A DNA stretch of 44,470 nt from JBDLID01 sp039715055 (GCA_039715055.1 JBDLID010000007.1:1-44470); one strand, 5' to 3'. Positions 33,812-44,184 are shown, counted from the first letter of the stretch. Numbers and translations: made by a program. The notes: generated from the letters alone by a model not told the origin.

Positions 33812-36800
33812 TCACCACCTGTAAATCAGGGAAAACAGGAGAGACTCTTCCCGATACTCACTACCCTGAGTGATGTGAATAGTGCTATTTAATAGAAAGT
33901 GAGGGTTCATTTCAAGATAAATTTCACCCTCGAACAAATGATTGTCATCTCCGCCTGAATCATAGCCGAAACTATAGTCCAGGGTAAAATAGGAAGGCAC
34001 CCCTCGCCAGAGGACATCTTCCGCCAACTGGTACTCGGCATGGATGGAAAAAAGATGCTGCCAGTAACGTTCCGGGCTCCAGTAAGGGTGGTCTCTTTCA
34101 ATAAAACCTGATTCCAGCCGGTTGTCACGGCCGGTATTGCCTTCTTCACTTAGCAGATGCTCATAACCGTAACGCAGCTCCACCAGATTCGGTTCACTGT
34201 GAAGGATGTATGAGGCCCACAGATCGTAACGGTTTTGAGAGTTGCCGTCGTCATACATCCGGTAACAGTACCCCCCCCCGCCGAACAGACGCGGCAAAAG
34301 GTCCAGCCGAATCCCTCCGCACAGATCCTGCCGGTCCAGGCCGTCACTGAGTGCCTGTAAAGTATCATCCACACCACTCTGTTCAAACTCAGTAAGCCAT
34401 TGTACACGGTCACCCAGCCAGCCGCTGACACCAATTTGATAAAGCAGCCTGTGATTGGTTGGGCCCGACGGTGACTCCAGCCCCAGTTTAAAATCGATAT
34501 CGACTCGCGAATCGGTGGTAATAGAAAAATCGCAGAGAAAACGATTGGAGTCAAGGGTCTCACCCGTTTCATCGGATTCGTAATGAAGATAGCGGGCGGA
34601 TAACTCCAGCTCCTGGTTAAGGGCCGGCATAAGCCAGCTGGAAACTCCAAGGTAACGTTCGTTTAAATCAAAATAACCGGAACGACCGGTGTGGGAATGA
34701 TGACCGAAATCAAGTGATGTTCTGGGTCGCCTTTTTAACCGGTTCCTCTCTTTGGATTCTTCCAGTCCGGGATAATCCTCATTGATCTGTTCCATTTGCT
34801 GATAAATTGAGGCCTCTTCACCCAGCAGCCCCAGGCGGCTGTAAATCCCGGCAAGATCAAATTGGCTCTCAATGGATTGCTCCTCCGAGAGGAGATGGCG
34901 GTACTCCTTGACCCCTTGATAATATTCCCCTTTCACAAGTGCAGTTCGTGCCTCAAGTTCTGTCTCAACTCTCTCCTGCAGACGGTAACTGCGGTAGAGC
35001 TTAGCGCCCTGGCTTGCCAGTGGCGTCTCGAGATGACTTGCGATATAAAAGGGATCTGATACATAAGCCAGTCCGCTTAAAGGTTCCGGGGAAGAAAAAG
35101 TCATTTTTCTCCACAGTGGCTCTTCCACGGCGACCATTGTCAGAACAAGTTCTTTTTCCTCAAGAACCTGACTGAAGGACTCCTCTGCAGGCGGTTGCAG
35201 CAATTCTTCATAAACCTCAACCGCTTCCTCCCACCTCTTGACCGCCCAAAGAGAACGGGCAAGCAGAAGCCTCTCTTCAAAAAGAAGAGCATCCTTTTTT
35301 TCCTGAGAATGACGCAGATCTCTCTGTCCTACAGCGTCAGCCAGACCAGGGGTCAACTCATCGATCAACTGACTGAAGCCGGCCAGTTGAAAACGGATCT
35401 CCTGCCGTTTTCGTCGGAAATGAGTCTCAGCCGGGTAGTCCTTTTCCAGCTCTCTGTAAACTTCAAGAGCCGGACCAAGTTTTCCCTGTTCATAGAGGCT
35501 TTCTGCCAACAGGGTTCGTCCGTGCAGGGAACGGGAAAGCTTTTTTGCAAACTGGAGGGTCAATTCTTCGGCGACGTCATGAAGTCCGTATTGTTTTGCC
35601 AGATTGATATAATCGAGTGCTTTTGCAAAACTCACCTTGAAGAGTCCACTGCCCCGCTCTACAGCAAGATCATACAACTCCTCCTGACGTTCACCGATTT
35701 CTGCAAGATACTCCACAAACAGGGCTTCAATTAATGATGGCTTGAGCCTCTTCAGTTCCCTTATGATATCAAGGGCCTCATCATTGTCCTGATCGGCCAG
35801 GTGCAGCCGGGCAAGCATGAGCCCGGCCTCTTTCTCTGCTCCCGCATAATGTTTTTCCACAAGGTCGATAGCCTCGTCATATTCGTCTGACGCACTGAGC
35901 AGATCGATTCTCAGCTGAAAGAGTTGACGCCCTGAAATGCGTCCCCCCTTTTGATTTGCAGCCAAGGCTCCAGTCTGCTGCATGAGCAGGCCAAACCACT
36001 TCCAGGCAAGACCGAGATCGTTATTTTCAAGGCAAATTCGAGAGAGCCTGTAAAGCACTTCTTCGCCTTTTGTTTCCTGGATCAGCACCTCCCGCCCGTA
36101 CTGTTCAGCCGCGTATCCCATCCCTGCCTTCAACAGCAGATCCATGCGCTCCAGCATAAGCTCGAGGCTTACCTCGGACGGGATGTCCTGCTGTTCAAGC
36201 AGGTGATCGTACTGATCAAGAGCCCTGCTATAGAGCCCCATTGTTGTAAAATCACGGGCAGCCCGATGATCAAGATCAAATAAGTCGTCCCTTCCAGTGG
36301 CAAGCTTTGCAAGTTTCCGGTAATAGGAGGCGTAAGAGTCATCAAGGCCGAACATGGTGCAAATCTCAAGACAGCGGGTCAACACCAGCCGGTCATTGGT
36401 GACAGCCTTCAGGTACATTCGATAGTGTCTCAAAGCGCTGAACTGCCGCCCAGTATGATAATGATATTCACCGATGAGGTGACGGGCCCTGGGATCAGCC
36501 ACTTGTTTGGATGTCAATTTGCGCAGATATTCACCGGCTTTTAAAAAGTCGCCGGAATCAAGATGCAGTTCTGCAAGACGTAGAATGGTCCTGACATTTG
36601 CGGCGTCGTGGTGGTGAATAATTTCAAGGACCTCGACAAGTTCCTTTTTCTTCCCCAGACGATCCAGCTGGTCGGCCATGATGAGATAGATCCCCAACCG
36701 GTCCGGTGTAACCCTTGCGAGATCACGCCACAGCGGCCAGGCTCCTTCGTTTTCAACGATACTCACCAGATCGCCGGCAAGAACAGACTGGATTTTTTCA

Positions 36801-37828
36801 ATATCTTCGCTGACTGACTTGTTTTCAGGGTCGAGTTTTCGATACTCCTCAAAATAATAGAGGGCCTTGTCCGGCCTCCTCAGATCATCAAGGTATATCC
36901 GGCCGATCTGGAGAAACAACTCCTCGTCCTGTTCTCCATGGGCCAGCAGGGTGAGGAGAAAAGGCAGGGCCTCCTTTTCCCGTTTTGTTTTAAGGAAAAA
37001 TTCACCAAGCCGACGCTGAAACGGCAGATAATGCGGATAACGTTTGAGATAATCTTTGTAATAGGTGACGGCCTGCTCCATTTTACCGGCCTTGTCGTGG
37101 AACACTGCTGCGCGCAGAAGATCCTCATCATCGCCAGACTCTTCCACCAGTTTGTTATAGTACCACAACCCTTTTTGATCATGGCCAAGTTCCATGGCTG
37201 AAGCGGCCAGCTTCCTGAGCAACTCTATATCGTCACCCCGACGCAGATAAAGCTGCTCCATCAATGGATAGGCAAGATTGTTTTTACCGCTGCCGAGCAA
37301 CGACTCAACCAGCCCATACAGGGCTTCACCGGCATAGGGACCGTCCGGTTCCCTTTCATAAGCAAGCCCAAACGACTGTGAAGCCGAATCATACTGTTTA
37401 GTTACAAGGGCCGCCTTGCCGGACAAAAACAGATAATCAATACGGGAAGGTGTCTGCTCAAGAAGTGACTCCATGATGACCGACACCTGGGACCACCGTT
37501 TGAGCTGAACAAGAACCTGGGCATATTCCCAATGGAGAAGTTCTACGCGAGGCTGGTTTCTGCTCAATCCCTGGTAATGTTGTGCTGCCACATCAAAATG
37601 TTTTCTGCGAACCAGCTCACGAGCGACCTGCCAGTCCTGCATCCACAACGGTTGTGAATGGCCGGGGCTGAGAGCCACATCGTCTTCGGGGACGATGTCA
37701 GGATTACCAAGGGCAGATGAAGGGAGGCAGGTAACAAGGATGAGAGTCCACAGCCCAAGACAGTGGATAACTGAGGAGATAAAACTTCCTCTCGGGCTAT
37801 CCGCTGTCTGGTATGGAGGCTGCGACAT
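33812..37828 (-). CDS. Giant TPR protein with C-terminal outer-membrane barrel (BcsC/PelB-like layout)
   Basis: The protein has 1338 residues. A signal peptide (about 17-41, CLGLWTLILVTCLPSSALG) leads into TPR-type helical repeats from about 65 to 1020. The last 320 residues change to alternating polar and aromatic strands (LELSARYLHYES, YDLWASYILHS, SYFTLDYSFGYDS), ending in SLIYRW, an aromatic C-terminus typical of outer-membrane barrels. This layout is that of polysaccharide-secretion porins (BcsC, PgaA, PelB), but no polymer synthase is adjacent and overall similarity cannot be judged by eye. It may secrete a polymer or assemble surface structures. The ATG at 37828 has no clear ribosome binding site; the next gene upstream is the DegT aminotransferase, 46 bases away on the same strand. 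Confidence 0.8.
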   Translation of the reverse strand: MSQPPYQTADSPRGSFISSVIHCLGLWTLILVTCLPSSALGNPDIVPEDDVALSPGHSQPLWMQDWQVARELVRRKHFDVAAQHYQGLSRNQPRVELLHWEYAQVLVQLKRWSQVSVIMESLLEQTPSRIDYLFLSGKAALVTKQYDSASQSFGLAYEREPDGPYAGEALYGLVESLLGSGKNNLAYPLMEQLYLRRGDDIELLRKLAASAMELGHDQKGLWYYNKLVEESGDDEDLLRAAVFHDKAGKMEQAVTYYKDYLKRYPHYLPFQRRLGEFFLKTKREKEALPFLLTLLAHGEQDEELFLQIGRIYLDDLRRPDKALYYFEEYRKLDPENKSVSEDIEKIQSVLAGDLVSIVENEGAWPLWRDLARVTPDRLGIYLIMADQLDRLGKKKELVEVLEIIHHHDAANVRTILRLAELHLDSGDFLKAGEYLRKLTSKQVADPRARHLIGEYHYHTGRQFSALRHYRMYLKAVTNDRLVLTRCLEICTMFGLDDSYASYYRKLAKLATGRDDLFDLDHRAARDFTTMGLYSRALDQYDHLLEQQDIPSEVSLELMLERMDLLLKAGMGYAAEQYGREVLIQETKGEEVLYRLSRICLENNDLGLAWKWFGLLMQQTGALAANQKGGRISGRQLFQLRIDLLSASDEYDEAIDLVEKHYAGAEKEAGLMLARLHLADQDNDEALDIIRELKRLKPSLIEALFVEYLAEIGERQEELYDLAVERGSGLFKVSFAKALDYINLAKQYGLHDVAEELTLQFAKKLSRSLHGRTLLAESLYEQGKLGPALEVYRELEKDYPAETHFRRKRQEIRFQLAGFSQLIDELTPGLADAVGQRDLRHSQEKKDALLFEERLLLARSLWAVKRWEEAVEVYEELLQPPAEESFSQVLEEKELVLTMVAVEEPLWRKMTFSSPEPLSGLAYVSDPFYIASHLETPLASQGAKLYRSYRLQERVETELEARTALVKGEYYQGVKEYRHLLSEEQSIESQFDLAGIYSRLGLLGEEASIYQQMEQINEDYPGLEESKERNRLKRRPRTSLDFGHHSHTGRSGYFDLNERYLGVSSWLMPALNQELELSARYLHYESDETGETLDSNRFLCDFSITTDSRVDIDFKLGLESPSGPTNHRLLYQIGVSGWLGDRVQWLTEFEQSGVDDTLQALSDGLDRQDLCGGIRLDLLPRLFGGGGYCYRMYDDGNSQNRYDLWASYILHSEPNLVELRYGYEHLLSEEGNTGRDNRLESGFIERDHPYWSPERYWQHLFSIHAEYQLAEDVLWRGVPSYFTLDYSFGYDSGGDDNHLFEGEIYLEMNPHFLLNSTIHITQGSEYREESLLFSLIYRW

Positions 37829-37874
37829 CAACAAGGAGTGGGGTTGATAGCGAAATATGGTTCAAAGAAAAATT

Positions 37875-39053
37875 TTATCGGTTGTAAAACTTCGCAATGG
37901 TCTCTACCACATATTGCTGGTTTTCCAGTCCGACTTCAGGATAGATGGGCAGAGCGATGGTCTCCGCAGCAGCTCGATCGGAGTTGGGCAGGTCAAGATG
38001 TTCGTAATGCCCTTTCAGACACTCCTGACGGTGCAGGGAAAGCGGATAATAGATTTCACAGCCGACAGAGTGGTCGTGCAGCCACTTGACGAGTTCATCA
38101 CGCTCTTTAACCCGAAGAATGTACTGGTTATAGATGTGGTGATTCGGCTCCTCAGCTTCATTGTCTTTGGGCAAGTAGACTGCTGCCGGCAGTTGCACCA
38201 TCCCTTTCTCCACCAGGCCGGTTTCGCTGAAAAGGTCGTTGTAGCTGGCAGCATTTTTTCTTCGCCCCCTGTGCCACTCATCAAGATGACGCAGTTTGAT
38301 TCGAAGTACTGCAGCCTGGATCGGGTCCAGACGGAAGTTACCGCCGATCATGGAATGGTAATACTTGGGAGAGGCGCCATGATTGAGAAGGATGCGAAGC
38401 TTTTGAGCAAATTCACCATCGTCTGTTACCACCATGCCGCCGTCGCCAATACCCCCCAGATTCTTACTTGGAAAAAACGAAAAACAACCGCAAAGCCCCA
38501 TGGAGCCGGCTCGCCGCCAGTCATCGGCTCCTTTTTGGCCGGGATACTCGGCACCTATGGCCTGGGCCGCATCCTCGATGACTGCAGCACCGTGACTGTC
38601 AGCCGCATCAAGAATCTTTTCCATGTCGGCGCACTGTCCGTAAAGGTGAACCGGAATGATCGCCTTGATCTGCTTTTTTTTATCATTATCAAGGGCGTCA
38701 GCCATCGCCTGCGGATCCATGTTGAAAGTCACCGGGTCAATATCGACAAAGACCGGTACCGCTCCCCTTCTCAGGATCACACCCATGGTTGCAAAAAAGG
38801 TATACGGCGTGGTCAGCACCTTATCACCAGGTTCGATATCAAGACCCAGCAGGGAAACCAGCAGGGCATCGGTTCCGGATGACACGCCGACACCATGGGA
38901 TGTACCGCAGTAGGCGGCGACCTCTTCTTCCAGGGCAGTGACTTCCGGTCCCTGGATATAGCGGGTAGAATCAACAACCCGGGTCACCGCTTCAAGAACT
39001 TCTTCACGCAGGGGAGCCAGCTGTGCACTCAAATCTAAAAGGGGTACTCTCAT
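37875..39053 (-). CDS. DegT/DnrJ/EryC1/StrS family PLP-dependent sugar aminotransferase
   Basis: The protein has 392 residues. Marks are VPLLDLSAQ at the start, SSGTDAL (phosphate binding), IEDAAQAIGA (the Asp holding the pyridine nitrogen) and SFFPSKNLGGIGDGG with the PLP-binding Lys. It would transfer an amino group to a nucleotide-linked keto sugar, for surface polysaccharide synthesis, in the cytoplasm. An insert (GADDWRRAGSMGLCG) lies just before the Lys region. Co-orientation with the TPR/barrel gene supports a shared envelope role. Confidence 0.92.
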   Translation of the reverse strand: MRVPLLDLSAQLAPLREEVLEAVTRVVDSTRYIQGPEVTALEEEVAAYCGTSHGVGVSSGTDALLVSLLGLDIEPGDKVLTTPYTFFATMGVILRRGAVPVFVDIDPVTFNMDPQAMADALDNDKKKQIKAIIPVHLYGQCADMEKILDAADSHGAAVIEDAAQAIGAEYPGQKGADDWRRAGSMGLCGCFSFFPSKNLGGIGDGGMVVTDDGEFAQKLRILLNHGASPKYYHSMIGGNFRLDPIQAAVLRIKLRHLDEWHRGRRKNAASYNDLFSETGLVEKGMVQLPAAVYLPKDNEAEEPNHHIYNQYILRVKERDELVKWLHDHSVGCEIYYPLSLHRQECLKGHYEHLDLPNSDRAAAETIALPIYPEVGLENQQYVVETIAKFYNR

Positions 39054-39157
39054 CTCCTCTTCTTCATCCTCCGGAGGTTACCTGTAATATAATCTTACCC
39101 GGGAGTCTCTGGCGGAAAATTGCAATGCTCCGACAGGCTCCTGAGGGTTGTGTTCTG

Positions 39158-40126
39158 TCAGCGCTTGGTAATAATCTCATTGCCATCAAAAAAATCAACA
39201 ATATCCGGCATCTCAGACTCAAGATACTTCTTCATTTTTTTGAGCAGATTAACCTCAATCTGCCGTACCCGTTCCCGGGAAATGCCAAATTTATCGGCAA
39301 TGTTCTGCAAGGTCAGTGGTTCATCGGTGAGCAGTCGCAGCTCAAGGATCATGGTCTCCTTGTCATTGAGCTCTTCCTTGAAAACGGTGAGCAGTTCATG
39401 GAGCTTTGACTTCATCTCAGCGCCGGCCACCGTATCTTCCACAGCCGGACCGTTACTTGGAATGAAACTCTTCTGCTCATCATCGGAATCGGCACGAACA
39501 GGGCTCTCCAGCGAGACATCCCATGAGTCCATGCGCTGGCTCATCTCGATAACCTCGCTCTCCTTGACATTGAGACGCTCGGCAAGGAGCTTGACTTCCG
39601 GTTTGAATCCCTGGGCCTCGAGGAGCTTTTTCTCTTTGTTGAGGCTGAAAAAAAGTTTCCGCTGAGCCTGGGTAGTACCGATTTTGACCAGACGCCAGTT
39701 ATCCATGATAAACTTCAGGATATAGGCCCTGATCCAGTAAGCGGCATAATAGGAAAACTTGACGCCACGGTAGGGATCAAATTTTTTGGTGGCCTGGACA
39801 AGACCGACATTTCCCTCCTGAATCAGATCCATGAAGTTCTGCATCCAGTATTTCTGGAAGTCCATGGCCACCTTGACCACCAGCCGCAGGTTGGCCGAAA
39901 CCAGCCGGTAGGCCGCATCCTGATCGCCCTCTTCACGGAAACGGATGGCCAGTTCATCAGCCTCCTCCCTGGTTAACAGCTCATACTGGCTGATCTCCTG
40001 AAGATAACGGTGCAGTGCCGGATTGGATAACGTCGGCAGATTCTCATCATCGGAGATGGAAACCAGAGGATGTTCCTGGGGCTTACGAACATCGTCACTC
40101 TTTTTTTTCTTTTTCTTTGTGGTCAT
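39158..40126 (-). CDS. rpoH: RNA polymerase sigma-32 type factor (heat shock)
   Basis: The protein has 322 residues. After a lysine-rich start it has sigma region 1.2/2 (LHRYLQEISQYELLTREEADELA, FMDLIQEGNVGLVQATKKFDPYRGVKFSYYAAYWIRAYI). The RpoH-type box follows (NWRLVKIGTTQAQRKLFFSL), then region 4 (TLQNIADKFGISRERVRQIE). It would direct heat-shock and related promoters. Its length is slightly above that of E. coli RpoH. Assignment among RpoH-like factors rests on the QRKLFF box. Confidence 0.9.
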   Translation of the reverse strand: MTTKKKKKKSDDVRKPQEHPLVSISDDENLPTLSNPALHRYLQEISQYELLTREEADELAIRFREEGDQDAAYRLVSANLRLVVKVAMDFQKYWMQNFMDLIQEGNVGLVQATKKFDPYRGVKFSYYAAYWIRAYILKFIMDNWRLVKIGTTQAQRKLFFSLNKEKKLLEAQGFKPEVKLLAERLNVKESEVIEMSQRMDSWDVSLESPVRADSDDEQKSFIPSNGPAVEDTVAGAEMKSKLHELLTVFKEELNDKETMILELRLLTDEPLTLQNIADKFGISRERVRQIEVNLLKKMKKYLESEMPDIVDFFDGNEIITKR

Positions 40127-40344
40127 GAAAGACCCTTTTTACCAATTTAAATGAGACTATTTACTGCAAATTATACACTATTACTCCAACGAGTCGAAAG
40201 TGCAATCAGATTATAATTCTATTTTCTTCTTTTGCCGGATATGCTAAGAATCAGTCGCTTTCCAGCGTGAGGACCCGCATGACCTGATCAGTCGGGTCAC
40301 ATACCGGACTCCATTGATTTCAAGTTTTAAGTTCAATAAACCAT

Positions 40345-42138
40345 ATGAAACATATACGAAATTTCTCCATCATCGCCCATATTGATCACGGCAAGTCTAC
40401 TCTGGCCGACCGAATGATTCAAATCTGCGGCCAGGTCACTGACCGTGAATTCAAGGACCAGCTCCTTGACAATATGGATATCGAGAGGGAACGGGGCATC
40501 ACCATCAAGAGCCAGACCATCTGTCTGCCTTATACGGCAAAAGACGGAGAGCAGTACATCCTCAACCTGGTTGACACCCCGGGACATGTCGATTTCAGTT
40601 ATGAGGTTTCCAGAGCCTTGAGCTCCTGCGAGGGGGCCCTGCTGCTCATTGATGCCGCCCAGGGAGTTGAGGCCCAGACGCTCGCCAACCTCTACCTGGC
40701 CATGGAAAACGACCTTGAAATCATCCCGGTAGTCAACAAGATCGACCTGCCCTCGGCAGAACCTGAGCGTGTGGTCTCCCAGATTGAGGACGATCTGGGC
40801 CTTGACGGCGAGATTATCCAGCTCTGCTCCGCCAAGACCGGCGAGGGTGTGGATGACGTCCTTGAGGCCATCGTCAACTACCTGCCTCCCCCTGAAGGAA
40901 AAGTGTCTGAGCCTCTCCAGGCCTTGATCTTCGATGCAAATTACGACCCCTTTCGCGGTACCATCATCTCGGTGAGAATCATCAACGGCACCGTTAAACC
41001 GGGCGAATCAATCAAATTCATGTCCAATGGGGCGGTTTACCGGGTGGAGGAGGTCGGTCTCTTCAAGGTCAAGAGGGAAAAGCAGAAGAGCCTCTCCGCC
41101 GGCCAGGTCGGCTATATCCTGGCCGGGGTAAAAACGGTAAGCGACACCCGTCCCGGTGACACCATCACCAATGAGGCCGCCCCCTGCACGGCACCGCTGC
41201 CCGGCTTTCGGGAAGTCCAGCAGGTGGTCTTTTCCTCTGTCTACCCCATTGCCACAGACGACTATGAAAACCTCGCCACAGCCCTGGAAAAACTGCAGCT
41301 CAACGATGCGGCGCTGACCTTTCAAAAAGACTCTTCAGCAGCGCTGGGTTTTGGATTCCGTTGCGGTTTCCTGGGTCTTCTCCACCTGGAGGTGGTCCAG
41401 GAACGGCTGGAGCGGGAATTCGATATCTCGCTCATCCTCACCGTCCCTTCGGTCAAGTACGACTTCTACCTCAGTAACGGTGAGCTGCTCGAGGTGGACA
41501 ACCCGGCCTACTTCCCGGATCCGGCCCACATTGACCGAATCGAAGAACCGTACATCAAGTCAACTATTCACATCCCAGAACGGTACATGGGAGCGGTCAT
41601 GACCCTGTGCATGGAGCGTAGAGGCGAAAACACCAACTACCATTATCCCATGCCGGGCCGTATCGAGTTCACCTGTGAGCTGCCGCTGGCAGAGGTGATC
41701 TACGATTTCTACGACCGGCTCAAGTCGGTCACTCAGGGCTACGGCTCTTTTGACTATGAGCTCTACGACTACCGTAAATCGGATCTCGTCAAACTCGACA
41801 TCCTGGTCAACGGTGAACAGGTGGACGCCCTTTCCCAACTGGTCCACCGCCAAAATGCCAGATCCCGCGGCCTCAATGCCTGCGAGCGGCTCAAGGAAGA
41901 GATCCCGCGCCAGCAGTTCAAGATCGCCATCCAGGCAGCCATCGGCGGATCCATCATTGCCAGAACCAATATCTCGGCACTTCGAAAAGACGTCACCGCA
42001 AAATGTTACGGCGGTGATATAACGAGGAAGAGAAAGCTTCTTGAAAAACAGAAGGCCGGCAAAAAACGAATGAAGACTGTCGGCAATGTGGATATCCCGC
42101 AAAAGGCCTTTCTGGCGGTGCTCAAGTCTGACCAGTAG
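40345..42138 (+). CDS. lepA: Elongation factor 4 (LepA)
   Basis: The protein has 597 residues, standard for LepA, a translational GTPase that acts on the ribosome. G1 is AHIDHGKST, switch 2 is DTPGH, G4 is NKID and G5 is SAKTG. The C-terminal LepA-specific domain is complete (ARSRGLNACERLKEEIPRQQ and KAGKKRMKTVGNVDIPQKAFL). The ATG at 40345 gives the exact family N-terminus (MKHIRNFSIIAHIDHG), although no ribosome binding site is clear. Confidence 0.98.
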   Translation: MKHIRNFSIIAHIDHGKSTLADRMIQICGQVTDREFKDQLLDNMDIERERGITIKSQTICLPYTAKDGEQYILNLVDTPGHVDFSYEVSRALSSCEGALLLIDAAQGVEAQTLANLYLAMENDLEIIPVVNKIDLPSAEPERVVSQIEDDLGLDGEIIQLCSAKTGEGVDDVLEAIVNYLPPPEGKVSEPLQALIFDANYDPFRGTIISVRIINGTVKPGESIKFMSNGAVYRVEEVGLFKVKREKQKSLSAGQVGYILAGVKTVSDTRPGDTITNEAAPCTAPLPGFREVQQVVFSSVYPIATDDYENLATALEKLQLNDAALTFQKDSSAALGFGFRCGFLGLLHLEVVQERLEREFDISLILTVPSVKYDFYLSNGELLEVDNPAYFPDPAHIDRIEEPYIKSTIHIPERYMGAVMTLCMERRGENTNYHYPMPGRIEFTCELPLAEVIYDFYDRLKSVTQGYGSFDYELYDYRKSDLVKLDILVNGEQVDALSQLVHRQNARSRGLNACERLKEEIPRQQFKIAIQAAIGGSIIARTNISALRKDVTAKCYGGDITRKRKLLEKQKAGKKRMKTVGNVDIPQKAFLAVLKSDQ

Positions 42139-42158
42139 CACCTCTGACCAGTAGCACC
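42127..42158 (+). repeat. 16-base tandem duplication across the lepA stop
   Basis: TCTGACCAGTAGCACC occurs twice in a row (42127-42142, 42143-42158). The first copy contains the lepA stop TAG; the second is non-coding. Confidence 0.85.
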
Positions 42159-42204
42159 ACACCGGCCCACTCTCCGGGCTGAAGGAATCAGACGGACTGA
42201 CAGA

Positions 42205-42242
42205 CTCCTGCAGCCCCGGGCCGGAACCCGGTGCTGCAGGAG
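42205..42242. terminator. Strong hairpin between convergent lepA and transketolase genes
   Basis: CTCCTGCAGC (42205-42214) pairs with GCTGCAGGAG (42233-42242), and inner bases CCCGGG/CCCGG can pair further. No T-run follows on either strand, so it may be a hairpin-only or bidirectional terminator. Confidence 0.5.
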
Positions 42243-42252
42243 GAAACAAGAC

Positions 42253-44184
42253 CTACAGCAAAGATTTTACTGCTTCTGCAATGGAATCTGCGTCAAGCCC
42301 CTGGCGGGCGTAAAGCTCGGCCGGCTTACCTGACCCGCCGTACTGCGCGACCCCAAGTCTCTTAAACGGTACCGCTTTCACGTTATCTGCAAGTACTGCT
42401 GCAACAATGGACCCGAGCCCGGTGTCCACATGGTGATCCTCCACGGTAACAATCGGCCCGGCAGCTGCAGCCTCAAGTATCGCCGCTTCATCCACCGGCT
42501 TCAGGGAACCCATATTGAGCACGCCCGCTGACGTCCCCTCTTCGCTGAGTTTTTTCCAGGCATCCATGACCGTAGGAGCCAGCGCACCATAGGTAATGAT
42601 GGTTGCCTGTTGTCCCCTGCGCAGCCAGTCGCCCTTGCCAGGTTCAAAACGATACTCCTTATCAAAAAATACCGTGCCGTCTTCCCTGGTGATGACCGGG
42701 GTCTTTGAGCGTCCCATACCGACAAATACATTGCCGTCCATGGCTGCCGCATACCTGACAATTCTGTCAGTCTGGTTGGGGTCGGCGGGCATAAAGACCG
42801 AACTGCGGTAATAGTTGCGGAACAACCCAAGATAATCAATACACTGGTGAGTCGGGCCATCTTCACCGACATCAAGGCCCACATGGGTAGCCACAACCTT
42901 GACGTTGGTGTGGTTAAAGTCATTAAGGCGGTTCTGGTTGTAGACCTCGGAGGCGGCAAAGGCGCCAAAGGTGGAGAAAAAAGGAACCAGCCCGACACTT
43001 GCCATTCCGCCGGCAAGCGTTGCGGCGTGATGCTCCTGTATTCCAGCCTCCACATAGGCCTGCGGGGAGTGTTTACGAAATCCGCCCATCTTTACAGACC
43101 CCTCCAGGTCGCAGGAAATTCCTGAAACAAGGGTGGCACCGTTCACATTATTGGCCTCGGCAAGACCAAGCAGGGCATTGCCGTAGGCGGACCGATTGTC
43201 GGTCATGGTGCCGGCGTCATAGAGGATGGGCTCACCCATGCTCATGGCCGGCGCTGCAGAAACAGGAGACTGGATGGTATCGGTTTTGACCTGCTCCGTG
43301 CGCAGCCCCTGCCATTTTTCAATTTCACCGTCAGCACCGATCTCGGCAAGGGCTTCCTGCAGCTGATCTATGGGCAGCGGTGAACCGTGATACTTGGCAA
43401 GATTTTCCATGAATGAAATCCCCTTACCCATCACCGTCCGGCTGACAATCACCTTTGGTCGACCGTTTTCACTATTATATGCAGTGGAAAGAGCCTGGAA
43501 AAAGCTGTTGTAATCATGGCCGTCCTCCAGGTAGGTCACATCCCACTTGGAGGAACTGTACATTTCCCTGACAGACTGGGGCATGACATCATTGGTCGGG
43601 CCGCAGATCTGCAGATGATTACGATCTATCACCACAATCAGATTATCAAGATTATACTTGTCAGCATAACGAATGGCTTCACAGACCTGCCCTTTCTGCT
43701 GTTCGCCGTCGCCCATAAAGGTTATCACCTTGGGTTTACGACCCTGCATCTTGAGACCGTGCGCAATACCGGCGGCGGTGGACAGTCCCTGGCCAAGATT
43801 GCCTGTATCCCACTCCACACCGGGAACAATGGACTCCACGTGTCCGGGAAACCCGGATCCGGTTCGGCGGAAACCGGCAAGAAAATCTTCCTCGCTGAAA
43901 TAGCCGTATTCGGCAAGCGTTGAGTAGACTCCCGGTGAAATGTGCCCCATGGAGACAATGACCCGATCCCTTTCTGAGTCCTGCGGATTTGCAGAATCAT
44001 GTTTTATGCAGCCATAGGTGACCAGCAGCATATCCAGTGCTGAAAGTGATCCGCCGGGATGGCCTGAAGAGGCGAGGCTTGTGGACAGCAGGATGTTTTT
44101 GGCGCACCTGGTCCGCATTGCCTGCAGCTTGCTGACCTCTTCATTGGACAGTTGGCCGGATTGCATGTTGAGTCGCAGTGTCAT
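42253..44184 (-). CDS. tkt: Transketolase
   Basis: The protein has 643 residues and uses thiamine diphosphate to move two-carbon units between sugar phosphates in the cytoplasm. N-terminal domain: SLASSGHPGGSLSALD, SPGVYSTLAEYG, GNLGQGLSTAAGIA, then the ThDP motif GDGEQQKGQ. Pyrimidine domain: GIQEHHAATLAGGMA (catalytic Glu) and FFSTFGAFAASEV. C-terminal domain: VEDHHVDTGLGS. The ATG at 44184 has GGAG about six bases upstream; a frame extending to 44316 lacks a good start. It could instead be a related ketolase, but the domain order fits transketolase well. Confidence 0.92.
   Translation of the reverse strand: MTLRLNMQSGQLSNEEVSKLQAMRTRCAKNILLSTSLASSGHPGGSLSALDMLLVTYGCIKHDSANPQDSERDRVIVSMGHISPGVYSTLAEYGYFSEEDFLAGFRRTGSGFPGHVESIVPGVEWDTGNLGQGLSTAAGIAHGLKMQGRKPKVITFMGDGEQQKGQVCEAIRYADKYNLDNLIVVIDRNHLQICGPTNDVMPQSVREMYSSSKWDVTYLEDGHDYNSFFQALSTAYNSENGRPKVIVSRTVMGKGISFMENLAKYHGSPLPIDQLQEALAEIGADGEIEKWQGLRTEQVKTDTIQSPVSAAPAMSMGEPILYDAGTMTDNRSAYGNALLGLAEANNVNGATLVSGISCDLEGSVKMGGFRKHSPQAYVEAGIQEHHAATLAGGMASVGLVPFFSTFGAFAASEVYNQNRLNDFNHTNVKVVATHVGLDVGEDGPTHQCIDYLGLFRNYYRSSVFMPADPNQTDRIVRYAAAMDGNVFVGMGRSKTPVITREDGTVFFDKEYRFEPGKGDWLRRGQQATIITYGALAPTVMDAWKKLSEEGTSAGVLNMGSLKPVDEAAILEAAAAGPIVTVEDHHVDTGLGSIVAAVLADNVKAVPFKRLGVAQYGGSGKPAELYARQGLDADSIAEAVKSLL

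Noticed and set aside
37857..38882. 341-residue plus-strand frame opposite the aminotransferase gene
   Set aside because: It is antisense to a clear DegT-family enzyme and carries no recognisable domain.
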